A stretch of DNA of 41,923 bases from an archaeon (GTDB lineage: Archaea; Nanobdellota; Nanobdellia; Woesearchaeales; ARS49): contig JAGVQG010000062.1 in assembly GCA_020051845.1 (NCBI GenBank), positions 1-41,923 of the forward strand, read 5' to 3'. Below are positions 32,265 through 41,912 of the stretch, piece by piece. A program made the position numbers and the translations under genes. Position 1 is the first letter of the stretch. The number at the start of each line of letters is the position of its first letter. Under the pieces are notes generated by a model that was not told the DNA's origin, did no database searches, and saw only the letters and a list, made by a program, of their open reading frames with translations.

Positions 32265-33070
32265 GCCCTCCTCGGCACCGGATCGTGCGCCAACAAAGAG
32301 AGCCATACCCTGCAGAGCGCGATCCAACCAAGCATGACAATGACCGCAATGAGGCTGAACAGGTAGCCGTAGGCAGCGACAGTGACCATGGCGACGCCGC
32401 AAAGCACCATCACGGCAAAGCCCATTATTATCACGACGATGAATCGCTTGATGTTCTTGACCGCCTGCACAAATGATGTGCGCAGTGGCGCGGGATGGGT
32501 GATGAACGCGAACGAGACCATGGCGAAATAACCGACTATGGACAACAGCGCGAACGCGGTGTACTGGTATGCCTTTGGCCCGATTATCGGCACCGGCGCG
32601 ACAGCACTTTGCTGTCCAAGCCATGCCATGAGGAATATGATCCCTGCGGACAGAAGCGCCCACAAAAGGTTCAGGCGCAGCGAACGCCAAAGGATCAGCA
32701 AGAATCCCGATCTTTCACCCTCTTCCCTGTGCGCGATCCACCAATTCATTCCCTGCGAGATCGCGAAGATCACGTAGAACGTGCCGATGATGTACGCGAT
32801 GCCCCAGAGTATCGCATGATAGTGGTCGAGCGCTTCCGGCATCAGGGTGAGCGCCTCAGGGTTCTGCGTGCCGACGAAAGCGCCCGTCTGCTCTGCGAGT
32901 ATCCTGTTGAATGCGTCGACGTGGTCTGCGGTGTCTGCGAAGAGATTGGTGTATATCATGCCGTATGACACGATGAACACCAGATCGATTATGATCGCGA
33001 CAAGAAGCAGCAGCCAGTGCTTCGTCACTGTCTTTGACGCTTTTTTGAGCAAGGAGAATACTGTCCGCAT
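32261..33070 (-). CDS. six-TM membrane protein, unknown family
   Basis: A 269-residue integral membrane protein with about six hydrophobic helices: residues 19-40, 86-108, 125-150, 170-190, 205-225 and 230-255. Short charged loops include IAHREEGERS. No transporter or enzyme motif is recognised. It starts seven bases after the giant surface-protein gene, with GGTGG before the ATG, and overlaps the Fis-HTH gene at its end. Co-expression with a secreted multidomain protein suggests a role in its export, anchoring or assembly, but this is inference. Confidence 0.7.
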   Translation of the reverse strand: MRTVFSLLKKASKTVTKHWLLLLVAIIIDLVFIVSYGMIYTNLFADTADHVDAFNRILAEQTGAFVGTQNPEALTLMPEALDHYHAILWGIAYIIGTFYVIFAISQGMNWWIAHREEGERSGFLLILWRSLRLNLLWALLSAGIIFLMAWLGQQSAVAPVPIIGPKAYQYTAFALLSIVGYFAMVSFAFITHPAPLRTSFVQAVKNIKRFIVVIIMGFAVMVLCGVAMVTVAAYGYLFSLIAVIVMLGWIALCRVWLSLLAHDPVPRRA

Positions 33071-33077
33071 GATCCAC

Positions 33078-36000
33078 CTATACCAGGACTGTCGTGACAG
33101 TGTCCTTCACGGTGAGCTGGAGCTTCAGTTCCGGCGTTGAATACAGCTTTGCGCCTTTTTCATCGGTGACATCGAATGTTATCGAATACGATCCTGCCGT
33201 TGCCGTGAATGCGTAGCTGACGTCGAGCTGGTCTTGACCTTCTTTCGTGGACCTGATCGGCGTGATCTTTCCTCCAGGATTGGGGATCGACGCGACATTG
33301 ACCAAAGCACCTTTTGGTCCTAGAAGCGTCGCCTTGACAGTGACTAGTCCCGGGGACATCTTGAAGGTCTTCGTCAACAATCCTGCTTGTGTGGAGCCCG
33401 CTTCCTTGCAGATGAAACATATCGGTTCAACACCTTGTGGTTCGACTGTGAGTCTCAATATCCTTGAATCGTAGCCGCCTGCCGTCGGTGTCGGCGCCGT
33501 CGTCACAGGTGTTGTCGTCGTCTTCGGCACCGGCTTCTGTCCAGCGGTGTTTCTGCACACCCTGTCCTTTGTGGCGTCATCGTCCGGATATACGCAGAAG
33601 TTTCCGGATTGTCCTAGGCCGCAGTTGACCAGGTCTTTCCGCGTCGGGTCAGCGGCCAGTTTCCTGTTGGCCTCATCGAGTCCTGCTTTGTTTCCGCAAT
33701 AACAGGCGATCAATGCCTTGTTGAGGTCAAGTGTGGGGTCGTCCGGGCATGCTTGTACGCTGCCGCCTTTGCCGCCGACAGAATCAGCGCATACTATCTG
33801 GAATGGTATGGTGGCTTTCTGGATGTCTCCTGTGCTCGGGTCGACTGTGGGCTGGTTCGGGTTGAACTCATATGATGATCCGCCTGCGACCGGCGTGCTG
33901 TCAAACATCGAGAAGGTGACTGTCCAGTTGGCAGGATTGGTGGCGAACTGTTCACATATGGTCGATGTCGTGCCTATCTGCTGCGCGACGTTGCGGCCGA
34001 TGTAGTACTCCGCGGCAGGGTCTGTGAGCTTGAAGTTCTGCCGTATGGTAAGCTCTATTGAGTCTCCATGGACCCGTTTGGAATCGTGACCGACGATGGT
34101 GTAGGTCGCCAGTGGCTTGTTGTCTGTCTTCTTCCACCATCCCCACTCACCCACCTTCGCCCTTGGATCAGTCCTGTTCATGTAATCGGTGACTGGCAGT
34201 GGATCCGTGCTTGCTGCCTTGAAGACCTCGACATTGTAGGTCGATAACGCTTCAGTGGGCGTCACCACGAGGACGAGCGCTTCTTGTATCTCCTTGATTG
34301 TACGGATATCAGAGACGAATGTGGCGCTCTGGCCTTTCCCTGCTGTGGCGCCTGTCGATAGTGTCTGAACAAAAGAGAAGCTTTCCGATCTTGGACTCCA
34401 GGTCGTGGTCACGACGTTCTTCGTCTCGCCATTGGCCTCGACCTTCAGGTGGCTGTTGCTCGTGATCTCGCCGGCCACGGCCTTGAAAGGTCCAAGGACT
34501 GTCTGTCCTTGCTGGTTCTTTATCTCATAGTCGACCCATTTGGTGTATGGGCATGTGCCGCTGACGCAGCCGCTCTCTTGCTGCAGGTTCGACGGGTATT
34601 GGAGATTGACCGAGTACTCGAAGACAAGTGGTTTGCCTGTCGTGAACGCTGCCTGGTTGTCAGGATATAACGCTCTTGGCGTGTCGCTGAAGCGCGCTCC
34701 TGTGTAGTCGCCGATGCCGATGTTGCACCTGTACACCAATGCCAATGGATCGAACTGGCAGATGTTCGGCGGGCTGTCACCGACCCTGTGGATAGGCACT
34801 TCCTTCTTGTCCCTGATCACCTCGCCGCTCGAGGGGTTGACCGATTCCCAGCTCAATATGGCCGTGTCATAGCGCACTCCGCTCGCAGGATCAGCGCCTT
34901 GTATGGTGTAGAACACCTCGGTGTTGAGGATGTCGTTCTTCTTCAGCATGCCGCTACCCATCTCTGGCGTGCCGACGAGGATGACCTGTTCCCTGCGTCC
35001 GAAGCAGTCGCACTTTCCGCTGACGAATCCATCCTTTGGCTCGCAGCGCAGCGAATTGCTGCACTTGAGCTCGAGGGAATAGCGTAGTTCGTCTCCTGCT
35101 ATCAATCCGACGCCGAAGTGGTAGGTGAATGTGGGCAATCCTGATGGCCGCGTCACAGGGTTGTAGCTGATGAAGCGCCTGTCTGCAGGGTAGAGGAATC
35201 CCTGGCTCTTGATCGGTATTTCATTGACTGTCTGCGCGTACATGCCGCTCATGTCAAGGTCCCAGGTTCCTGTGAATGCGAAGGCGCATACGCTGTGGAG
35301 CAGCTTCCGCTCGACGAACATGCTTCTCCACAAGGCAGTGTCTCCGTAGCGTGAGTTGATGGAGCGCTGCATGTCGCCTCCTGCGGCCGAAAGCGAGCCG
35401 AGGACGTCACCTATGCCGCCGCGTCCGCTGAACTGCGTGCCTGATCCTGGCGTGCTGTACTTCTGCGTGAAGCAGGATAGCACGTCGAAGAGCATGTCGC
35501 AGACATATTGTGACAGCACTGCCTGGCATACTCCTGCCGATGCGTCGCCCGTTATCTTCACCGTCTGGAAGCAGTTGCGCACAGCCCCGAGGATGTTCTT
35601 CCAGAATGTCAGGTAGCTTGTGACGGCAGGCAGGCACATGCACTGCGTGCTTCGTACGACGCCGTCGCGGTCAGGCCGGACGATGTAGGTCTTGTCGGTT
35701 ATGCCTAGCTTCGACCTTATGTTGAGGTATATGGTCCTCGCGCGGGTGCTCTCGCAAATACCTGTTTCCTGCGCATTGACGCACAATGCCTTTGCGAATC
35801 CTGGCGGCATCTCGCCTGACTTGACAAGCACTTGCGTCTGGGTGCCATCTGCATTGGTTATCGTGTTCTGGCCTTCCATGAAGTACATGGACAGGTCTTC
35901 TTGTCCGTCGGTGTCTGGCACGAAGTCAAGTTCGGCGTTTAGGTAGAACTGGCCTTTGTTTTCCGTTGTCTTGTCCTTGCGTAACTCTTCGGTTTTCGCC

Positions 36001-39000
36001 GTCTCCTTCGCGATCTGCGCGGACTTGTCCTGGCTTACGCGCTGCCTTGCGATGCGCTCTGCGATGTAGCCGCGCGCGATGACATACTGGTTGTTGTCAG
36101 CTCCGACAGGCTCGATACGCACGTAGATCTCGTTGTTCTTGGGAGCCGCGAGTTCCTTGCGCTTGAGCTCATTATATGTCAGTCCTGTCGCGATGTCATC
36201 GCCAACAGGCATGCCGCTTCCTGGCTCGCAGAATCCTGCGACAGCGTTGAATAGGCTCTTGCACTGTATTTGAGTGGGATTTGTCGGGTTCTTGGAAGCC
36301 GCCTCCTGCAGGTCTGGAATCCTGTTGGCGTTCTGGGCCGCGAGGCACGCGCTTTCCTTTATCTCATCGAATGTCTCAAGGACGCCAGGTATTCCGCAGG
36401 CGCTGCCCCATTCCTGGTAGTACTCGTAGCCGCAGCATTCCGGATTCGACGGGTGCAGTCCTGCGCAGTTGATCTTTGTCGCGCCTGCTCCGATGACAGT
36501 CGTGCCCGCTGTGGCAACAGATGCCACTGAACTGCCTTCAGTGACCGGCTTGTCCTTCTTGTGCGTCAGGTAGTCAAGGTATACTTCCTTGACACCTTTC
36601 TCTGCGTAAGAGACCGATAATGTCTGATCTATCTTGAAATCCTTGCCCGCACCCTGAGCGGCAAGTATGGCTGCCTCGTTGGCGTTGACTGGTCCTGTCT
36701 TAGCAACCGCCACGGTAGAAGTTGCGGTGGTTGTTGTTGCGGTCGCAGCCGGCACTGAGGTTACCGTCGCAGGCGTAGCCGCAGGCGTCGCAGGCATCAC
36801 CTTGCCCCAAACCGGCTGTTTTTTGTCGTCCAATGACGTGACCTTGAATGCCAAGTCCGGAAGTGAGATTCCTGAGTAGCCTGTTCCGAGCGTGGCTCCT
36901 CCCTGTCCTTTGAATGAGCAGCTGCTGCCCGTATACAAGAGTCCTTGTACATTGTTGGGCACTGCGGCGTACGCGAAGTCAGGCACTCCTGGCCCGAGCT
37001 TCACCTGCCGCGGCGGCGTCTTCTGGTTCTCCTTGATGTATGTCTGCACTGTCGGAGCGCTTGGGCACGCGACACGGTCGCAGACGACGCGCATCTTCTG
37101 CTCGAGCGACTTGCGCCTGGAGATCGCGTCCTGGCATTTCTTGCAGGCAGCATAGGCGCCTGCGCGGTCCTGCGCCGGTTGCGTTACACCTGCGCCTCCT
37201 GACGTCACACCAGGCACCTTGATCGCGCCCGAAGCGTCCTTGAACACCGACTCACACATGCCTATCTCTGCCACGTCGCGTATGTTGTTGCCTTTGCCCA
37301 GCACGCTCTGCAAGCCTGCGATTATGCCGCCGTCCTGTATCGAGGCGAACTCGCAGCTCATGCGTTCTGAGAAGAACATGCCGAAGAGCACGCCGTTCAT
37401 GGCCATGCAGCCGTAGGTGGTGTAGGTGCCGACAGTTATCATCGGGTCAAGCACCTTGTCGATGATCTCGGTGACGCCGTCTATGAACTCGATGCTGTTC
37501 TCCAGGAACTTCTTGGGTATGTTCTGACTGAGCGGTATCGCGCGGTCTATCTGCAATTCCACGTCGACGCAAGTCCTTTGGGAGACGTCGTTGAGTAGGA
37601 AGTTCTCTGCTGTTATCTGCGAGCCAGGATCGCCGCTGTACATCTTCGGGATCTTCTCCTGTGCCTTGACCTCTACCTCAAGCATCAAGCGCACGCAGCC
37701 GAATCCCGGCACTTTGCACTCGCCGAGCCTGTGCTTTGAAAGCTCGACTTCCTGGCCTCCGATCGTCTTGTTTGATGACGGCGCGTTGGCTGGCTGCTGT
37801 GGCTGGAATGTGAGCTGCACATAGCCGCTTGTCGGATTGCGCGGGTCGCGCAGGAAATCGACGCGGACCATATCGTGGTCATACTTCTTCTGCTCGGTGT
37901 TCGACAAAGTGAGCGGCCTTATGGTGACTGTGCCCTGGCGCGCGAGATCGCGTCCTCCACGATAGCTGGCGTTTAGCGAGAATCCTGCCTGCTGCACTCC
38001 CTGGATGACAAGACGCGGCGTGACCACATCTGGCATGGGCTTGCCGAGCGTTATCTGGAATGTGGAGCCGTAGCCGCAGAGCGCGTATGTCACAGGCACA
38101 GGCCCGACAGTCACCTTTCTTCCTGCGAGGTCGACTGCTTCGAGCTTGACATTGTTTTGCCAGCCCTCTGCCATTTCGCCTGTCACGGATATCGGGTTCT
38201 TCGTCTTCTTCAGCTTGGCGTCGCGCGAAAGCTCTATCTGCTTGCTGAAGCCGCCGTTCTTGTTGGTGAGCACCGCTATCGGCTTGTCATCATTGATGTA
38301 GATGAAGACCGTTCCCTGCTTGTTGAGCTTGCCGCGCACCTCGACCAGCGGCCGGTATGTCGGGCTGAGCTGGTTCAGGTTCTCCTCGAGGAATTGCGGA
38401 GGCACGGTGTCGACGGTGGTCATGTTGCTGATCCGCACGACGTTGCCGCCTTTGTCGACGAACTCGAGCACGACCCTGTTCTCGCCTTCCGCTAGCTGGA
38501 TGGAGAAGCTGAACGTTCCAGAAGCCTTGAGAGATTGCTTGCCTGCTCCGCACGTCAGGGGGATCTCTTGCGGCGTTATGTTCATGCGCAAGCCTTCAGG
38601 GTTCGTCTGTACCGTCGTTGTCTCGGACAAACTGCCTTCCTGACAGCCCTTGCCTATGCCCGATACGCGGTACTTGTAGACCTCGCCTGCGCTGACGCTG
38701 TCGGTGTAGCGGACGTCGTTGACTATGGCGACGCGCACGCCGTTGCGGTATACCGCGTATCGCGTGGCGTCGTTCTTCGTCCATTGGAGGTCCACGCTGT
38801 TGCCTGTGACCTTGGTTGCCTGCATTTCAGTGACGCGTTCTGGCGCAGCGCCTGTCTGCTCTGTGCCATAGTTTATCGTGACAGGCTCGCTCACCGAGCC
38901 GCTCACGGTAAGACTTGTCGAGGCCGCGAATTCGGGTATGCCCTGTGTGAAGGTCACGAGAGGTGGCACGTTGTCGACGACCACCTTGCCGTTCTTCTCC

Positions 39001-39839
39001 AGCATCGCTCCTGCGGAGTCGCGCGCGCTGACGATGAAGTTCGATTCTGTGCCTTCTACCGCGACGTCCTGGAACAGGAAACCGCCGTCTGATCCGGCGA
39101 TCATCGCGCGCACGGCCTTGCCATTGACGCTCAACCGCACTTCAGCGCCAGGGACGGTGTTGCCTTTGACGTCGACCTTGCCGCTGCGGGTGAATTCGGG
39201 TATGCTGACGTTGAGCGGCATGCCTGATCCTGAACTGAAGAAGCCGGACGTGGCGTTGACGCAGTTGTCGCTCGCGTCGCAGCCGCCGACTACCAGCACA
39301 TAGGCCGTGTTCTTCGTGACCTCAAGCTGCATTTGGTGGTTCAGAGCCAGGTTTTCGTCCGAGACTTGCTTGGATGGTGTGCGCTCGCCGTATGAGACCA
39401 GGGTGGTGGATGGTTTGTCGGTCATCCAGCGGACCATGGCCGTCGTCTCGGCGCTCTCGACGGTGATATTGGTCACGCGTGGCGGCGTGTTGTCCGCCTT
39501 CGCGCGCGTCGATATGAAATAATAATCGCCGTTGTTGTCGTCTATCTTCGGGAATTCGCCTGGCGCTATCGAGACGATGTTGTAGTAATATTTCGTGTTC
39601 GGCTGGAGGCGTTCTATGAGTATCGAGTGCGACTTGGTCTGCGTGTTGTTCTGCACCTGCAGTGTGGGCGGGGTCGAAGTGCCGTAGTTGATCGCTCCGA
39701 TCGACGCGTTGTCGGTCGTCCATCTGACGACGAATGAATCTTCCGTGGCCGAAGCAGGGTTGGGATCGTGGAAAACCATCAGGCCGTTCGCGCTGGCGAC
39801 AGCCAGGATGATCGCGATTACCAACAGCGCGCGTCTCAT
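33078..39839 (-). CDS. giant secreted multidomain protein with FN3-like modules
   Basis: A 2253-residue exported protein. A signal peptide (MRRALLVIAIILAVASANG) is followed by two fibronectin type III-like domains (about residues 20-205, with FVVRWTTDN, NTKYYYNIVS and TAMVRWMTD), an Ig-like part, and a third FN3-like domain (about 330-410). Long unassigned beta-rich and Cys-rich regions follow (about 45 cysteines in pairs and clusters), a Thr/Ala/Val spacer near residue 1030, and a closing Ig-like domain ending TVTTVLV. No C-terminal anchor is seen. The ATG at 39839 forms an ATGA overlap with the upstream gene; ATG 39845 is also possible. Likely a cell-surface or attachment protein. Confidence 0.85.
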   Translation of the reverse strand: MRRALLVIAIILAVASANGLMVFHDPNPASATEDSFVVRWTTDNASIGAINYGTSTPPTLQVQNNTQTKSHSILIERLQPNTKYYYNIVSIAPGEFPKIDDNNGDYYFISTRAKADNTPPRVTNITVESAETTAMVRWMTDKPSTTLVSYGERTPSKQVSDENLALNHQMQLEVTKNTAYVLVVGGCDASDNCVNATSGFFSSGSGMPLNVSIPEFTRSGKVDVKGNTVPGAEVRLSVNGKAVRAMIAGSDGGFLFQDVAVEGTESNFIVSARDSAGAMLEKNGKVVVDNVPPLVTFTQGIPEFAASTSLTVSGSVSEPVTINYGTEQTGAAPERVTEMQATKVTGNSVDLQWTKNDATRYAVYRNGVRVAIVNDVRYTDSVSAGEVYKYRVSGIGKGCQEGSLSETTTVQTNPEGLRMNITPQEIPLTCGAGKQSLKASGTFSFSIQLAEGENRVVLEFVDKGGNVVRISNMTTVDTVPPQFLEENLNQLSPTYRPLVEVRGKLNKQGTVFIYINDDKPIAVLTNKNGGFSKQIELSRDAKLKKTKNPISVTGEMAEGWQNNVKLEAVDLAGRKVTVGPVPVTYALCGYGSTFQITLGKPMPDVVTPRLVIQGVQQAGFSLNASYRGGRDLARQGTVTIRPLTLSNTEQKKYDHDMVRVDFLRDPRNPTSGYVQLTFQPQQPANAPSSNKTIGGQEVELSKHRLGECKVPGFGCVRLMLEVEVKAQEKIPKMYSGDPGSQITAENFLLNDVSQRTCVDVELQIDRAIPLSQNIPKKFLENSIEFIDGVTEIIDKVLDPMITVGTYTTYGCMAMNGVLFGMFFSERMSCEFASIQDGGIIAGLQSVLGKGNNIRDVAEIGMCESVFKDASGAIKVPGVTSGGAGVTQPAQDRAGAYAACKKCQDAISRRKSLEQKMRVVCDRVACPSAPTVQTYIKENQKTPPRQVKLGPGVPDFAYAAVPNNVQGLLYTGSSCSFKGQGGATLGTGYSGISLPDLAFKVTSLDDKKQPVWGKVMPATPAATPATVTSVPAATATTTTATSTVAVAKTGPVNANEAAILAAQGAGKDFKIDQTLSVSYAEKGVKEVYLDYLTHKKDKPVTEGSSVASVATAGTTVIGAGATKINCAGLHPSNPECCGYEYYQEWGSACGIPGVLETFDEIKESACLAAQNANRIPDLQEAASKNPTNPTQIQCKSLFNAVAGFCEPGSGMPVGDDIATGLTYNELKRKELAAPKNNEIYVRIEPVGADNNQYVIARGYIAERIARQRVSQDKSAQIAKETAKTEELRKDKTTENKGQFYLNAELDFVPDTDGQEDLSMYFMEGQNTITNADGTQTQVLVKSGEMPPGFAKALCVNAQETGICESTRARTIYLNIRSKLGITDKTYIVRPDRDGVVRSTQCMCLPAVTSYLTFWKNILGAVRNCFQTVKITGDASAGVCQAVLSQYVCDMLFDVLSCFTQKYSTPGSGTQFSGRGGIGDVLGSLSAAGGDMQRSINSRYGDTALWRSMFVERKLLHSVCAFAFTGTWDLDMSGMYAQTVNEIPIKSQGFLYPADRRFISYNPVTRPSGLPTFTYHFGVGLIAGDELRYSLELKCSNSLRCEPKDGFVSGKCDCFGRREQVILVGTPEMGSGMLKKNDILNTEVFYTIQGADPASGVRYDTAILSWESVNPSSGEVIRDKKEVPIHRVGDSPPNICQFDPLALVYRCNIGIGDYTGARFSDTPRALYPDNQAAFTTGKPLVFEYSVNLQYPSNLQQESGCVSGTCPYTKWVDYEIKNQQGQTVLGPFKAVAGEITSNSHLKVEANGETKNVVTTTWSPRSESFSFVQTLSTGATAGKGQSATFVSDIRTIKEIQEALVLVVTPTEALSTYNVEVFKAASTDPLPVTDYMNRTDPRAKVGEWGWWKKTDNKPLATYTIVGHDSKRVHGDSIELTIRQNFKLTDPAAEYYIGRNVAQQIGTTSTICEQFATNPANWTVTFSMFDSTPVAGGSSYEFNPNQPTVDPSTGDIQKATIPFQIVCADSVGGKGGSVQACPDDPTLDLNKALIACYCGNKAGLDEANRKLAADPTRKDLVNCGLGQSGNFCVYPDDDATKDRVCRNTAGQKPVPKTTTTPVTTAPTPTAGGYDSRILRLTVEPQGVEPICFICKEAGSTQAGLLTKTFKMSPGLVTVKATLLGPKGALVNVASIPNPGGKITPIRSTKEGQDQLDVSYAFTATAGSYSITFDVTDEKGAKLYSTPELKLQLTVKDTVTTVLV

Positions 39840-41779
39840 GGCCATGCCTCTGGCGCGAGCCGCGCCTGGTAATCAGTGCCATAGAGATATGTCGTCAGCT
39901 TGGATTGATAATCATCTGTGAACCCGACAGGCCGTCCTTCGAGGACGTGGAAGGTCATGGTTCCTGATGTGCTGTCTATCGGCAACGCTTCCTGCACGAA
40001 TCCTCCTGTGAGGCCGCCGAACTGGGACAGGAGCAGGTTGACGTCATAGGTGCCTTCTCCGTCGAGCAATTGTATCGTGTCATTGGCAGGGTATAGCACG
40101 AACTGGTCGAGCGATCCGTCCTTCAGCGAGATGCGGATGCTCACGTTCTCGACGCTGCCGAGCTGCAAAGGCTCTCCCCATATGCCTGATGAGAGCTCAT
40201 AGGGATGCTTGAGCACCTTGATCTTGACGTCGCGCAATTCCTTGAGCTGCAGGGTTAGCTTGTCGCCCTCTAGCTGGCTTGTCGCCGTGAGGAATCCGCT
40301 CTTGCTTGCGACTATCGTCGGTCTCTGGCAGGCGACCGGCAGTTGCGTGCGCAGCCTGTATGCTCCTTCGTCGGCCGTCGATGATCCTAGTGGGCATTCC
40401 CTGCCTACGCAGCGGAGCGTGAACTGGACATCGTCAAGCTCTGAGCCGATCGTGTCTCCTGGCATCACGCCCTCGGCGCGCAGGTCGACCTGCTCGTCGC
40501 CGAGCTCGTCGCAGAACGCCGTGCCGATGTTGAATCCGCGGAAGGAGCGTATGCCGAAGGTCTGCCTGTTGGGGCTGTTGGTCTTGATGAGCACCGGGAA
40601 TGCCATCTGGAAGGTGGCGCCGGTCCCAGTGAACGCCTTGTCGTCGCGGACAGTGAACAGCACAGGATATACCACGTCATAGGTTATGTGGTAGGTGTTG
40701 ATGCACATGAAGTTCAGGTATCCTGCCCCTCCACGGCTGACGCGGCTTTCGAGCACGCCGTTGTCGTTCGGGTTGCCTGTGAGCGCCATGCCCCAACGGG
40801 GCTGGTAACTGAACGCGGCGCGCAGGTCTTTGGCACTGACCCCTGTGTCCCAGAAAAGGTGCAGGTACTCGTAGGAATCGTCAGGTATATCCTTGGGCAT
40901 GCGGCCTGCGTTGACGTCAGCCATACCATATCTCTTGAGGTTCTCGTAGACTCGTTCCGGCTCGTTGAACGCGGGATAGTTCGTGTTCTTGATGCGTATC
41001 GTCGGCAGGTTCGTGCGCAGCACTCCCTGCACCTCGGTCTTGACTTCGCCCAGCGTCCAACGTTTGGGCGTGCAGTCGAAGGTGAGCGCGTCCATGGGCA
41101 CGCCAGGATCTATGGCCATCAGGTCTATGGTGGCGTTCTCGAGAAGCAGGTCCCTGTTCTCCGCGACCAGCGTGGCGTTGGCGAGCTCCCACATGCGGAG
41201 CAGCTTTACGTCGAGGAAGGTGTTGAAGTCAGAGTAGTCGACCTGCTTGCCCGCGGATACCCACTGCAGGGGATAGTTCATGCGCACGACGACGTTCTCC
41301 TTGGCGAGCGTGACATTGACTGTCATGTTTCCCTTGGGTTCGATGGCGAACTGGTCGCGCAATGAGGCGAAACCGTCGATGCACGCAGGCATCCCCGCGA
41401 TTATCTCCTCGCCGATTTGGCGTTCCATGAAACCTATCGTCGGCGTGCGGTCCTCGCCGTCGTAATACCAGAGAGGCACTTTCAGCGCGGCGTCCTCGTC
41501 CATCGCGAGGTATGCGGTCGGGTTGTGCATGATTTCAGGCGGGAAGTCGAGGTATCCGCCTTGCGCGCCCAGCCGTCTGATGGCGTCTTGGCCCAGTTGC
41601 TTTGCGCAGTCGTTGATTACGTCGTAGACCGGCCTCACTTCAGCAGGCACGAGCGGCAGCGCATCACGCTGCGGTACGTTGAACGTGAGGAAGAGCACTA
41701 GACTGGTGACTACTAGCAGCAGCAGTCCTACCATTATGAAGACCGTTATCTGGGCCCCTCTGCCAACCCCTCTTTTCAT
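39836..41779 (-). CDS. membrane-anchored surface protein heading the giant-protein operon
   Basis: A 647-residue protein with an N-terminal anchor (VGRGAQITVFIMVGLLLLVV) and a large exterior part. RGAQIT followed by a hydrophobic stretch resembles the start of the protease-like protein at 22886 and recalls class III (prepilin-type) signals, although no +5 Glu is present. The exterior is beta-rich, with scattered cysteines and several N-x-S/T sequons (for example NMTVNVT, NATLV). No named domain is recognised. It is transcribed first, from a TATA-like GTATTTAAAT box 24-33 bases upstream, and overlaps the giant gene by ATGA. The pair probably functions together on the cell surface. Confidence 0.8.
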   Translation of the reverse strand: MKRGVGRGAQITVFIMVGLLLLVVTSLVLFLTFNVPQRDALPLVPAEVRPVYDVINDCAKQLGQDAIRRLGAQGGYLDFPPEIMHNPTAYLAMDEDAALKVPLWYYDGEDRTPTIGFMERQIGEEIIAGMPACIDGFASLRDQFAIEPKGNMTVNVTLAKENVVVRMNYPLQWVSAGKQVDYSDFNTFLDVKLLRMWELANATLVAENRDLLLENATIDLMAIDPGVPMDALTFDCTPKRWTLGEVKTEVQGVLRTNLPTIRIKNTNYPAFNEPERVYENLKRYGMADVNAGRMPKDIPDDSYEYLHLFWDTGVSAKDLRAAFSYQPRWGMALTGNPNDNGVLESRVSRGGAGYLNFMCINTYHITYDVVYPVLFTVRDDKAFTGTGATFQMAFPVLIKTNSPNRQTFGIRSFRGFNIGTAFCDELGDEQVDLRAEGVMPGDTIGSELDDVQFTLRCVGRECPLGSSTADEGAYRLRTQLPVACQRPTIVASKSGFLTATSQLEGDKLTLQLKELRDVKIKVLKHPYELSSGIWGEPLQLGSVENVSIRISLKDGSLDQFVLYPANDTIQLLDGEGTYDVNLLLSQFGGLTGGFVQEALPIDSTSGTMTFHVLEGRPVGFTDDYQSKLTTYLYGTDYQARLAPEAWP

Positions 41780-41802
41780 TGATGCAACCGAACCTGCGAT
41801 GG

Positions 41803-41812
41803 TATTTAAATG
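41803..41812 (-). promoter_or_regulatory. TATA-like box of the giant-protein operon
   Basis: On the minus strand ATTTAAATAC ends 23 bases before the ATG at 41779. This is the normal distance for archaeal leaderless transcription of an operon of about 10 kb. Confidence 0.6.
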
Positions 41813-41854
41813 TTATGTGGGTACTGGCTTAGTAGAAAGTCATTAAAGTAAACG

Positions 41855-41912
41855 CCGCCCAATAGCGTCTGAGAAGACGCAATGGGCGGGTGGCGGAGGT
41901 ACTAGCTCCACC
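41855..41912. other. strong paired hairpins at the window edge
   Basis: CCGCCCA pairs with TGGGCGG around an inner stem GCGTCT-GAGA-AGACGC, giving 13 base pairs with a small internal loop and a GAGA tetraloop. Directly after, GGTGG can pair with CCACC. An A/T-rich CATTAAAGTA (41841-41850) precedes them on the plus strand. This could be the 5' part of a structured RNA cut by the window edge, or a terminator region for a minus-strand gene. I do not recognise an RNA family. Confidence 0.4.
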
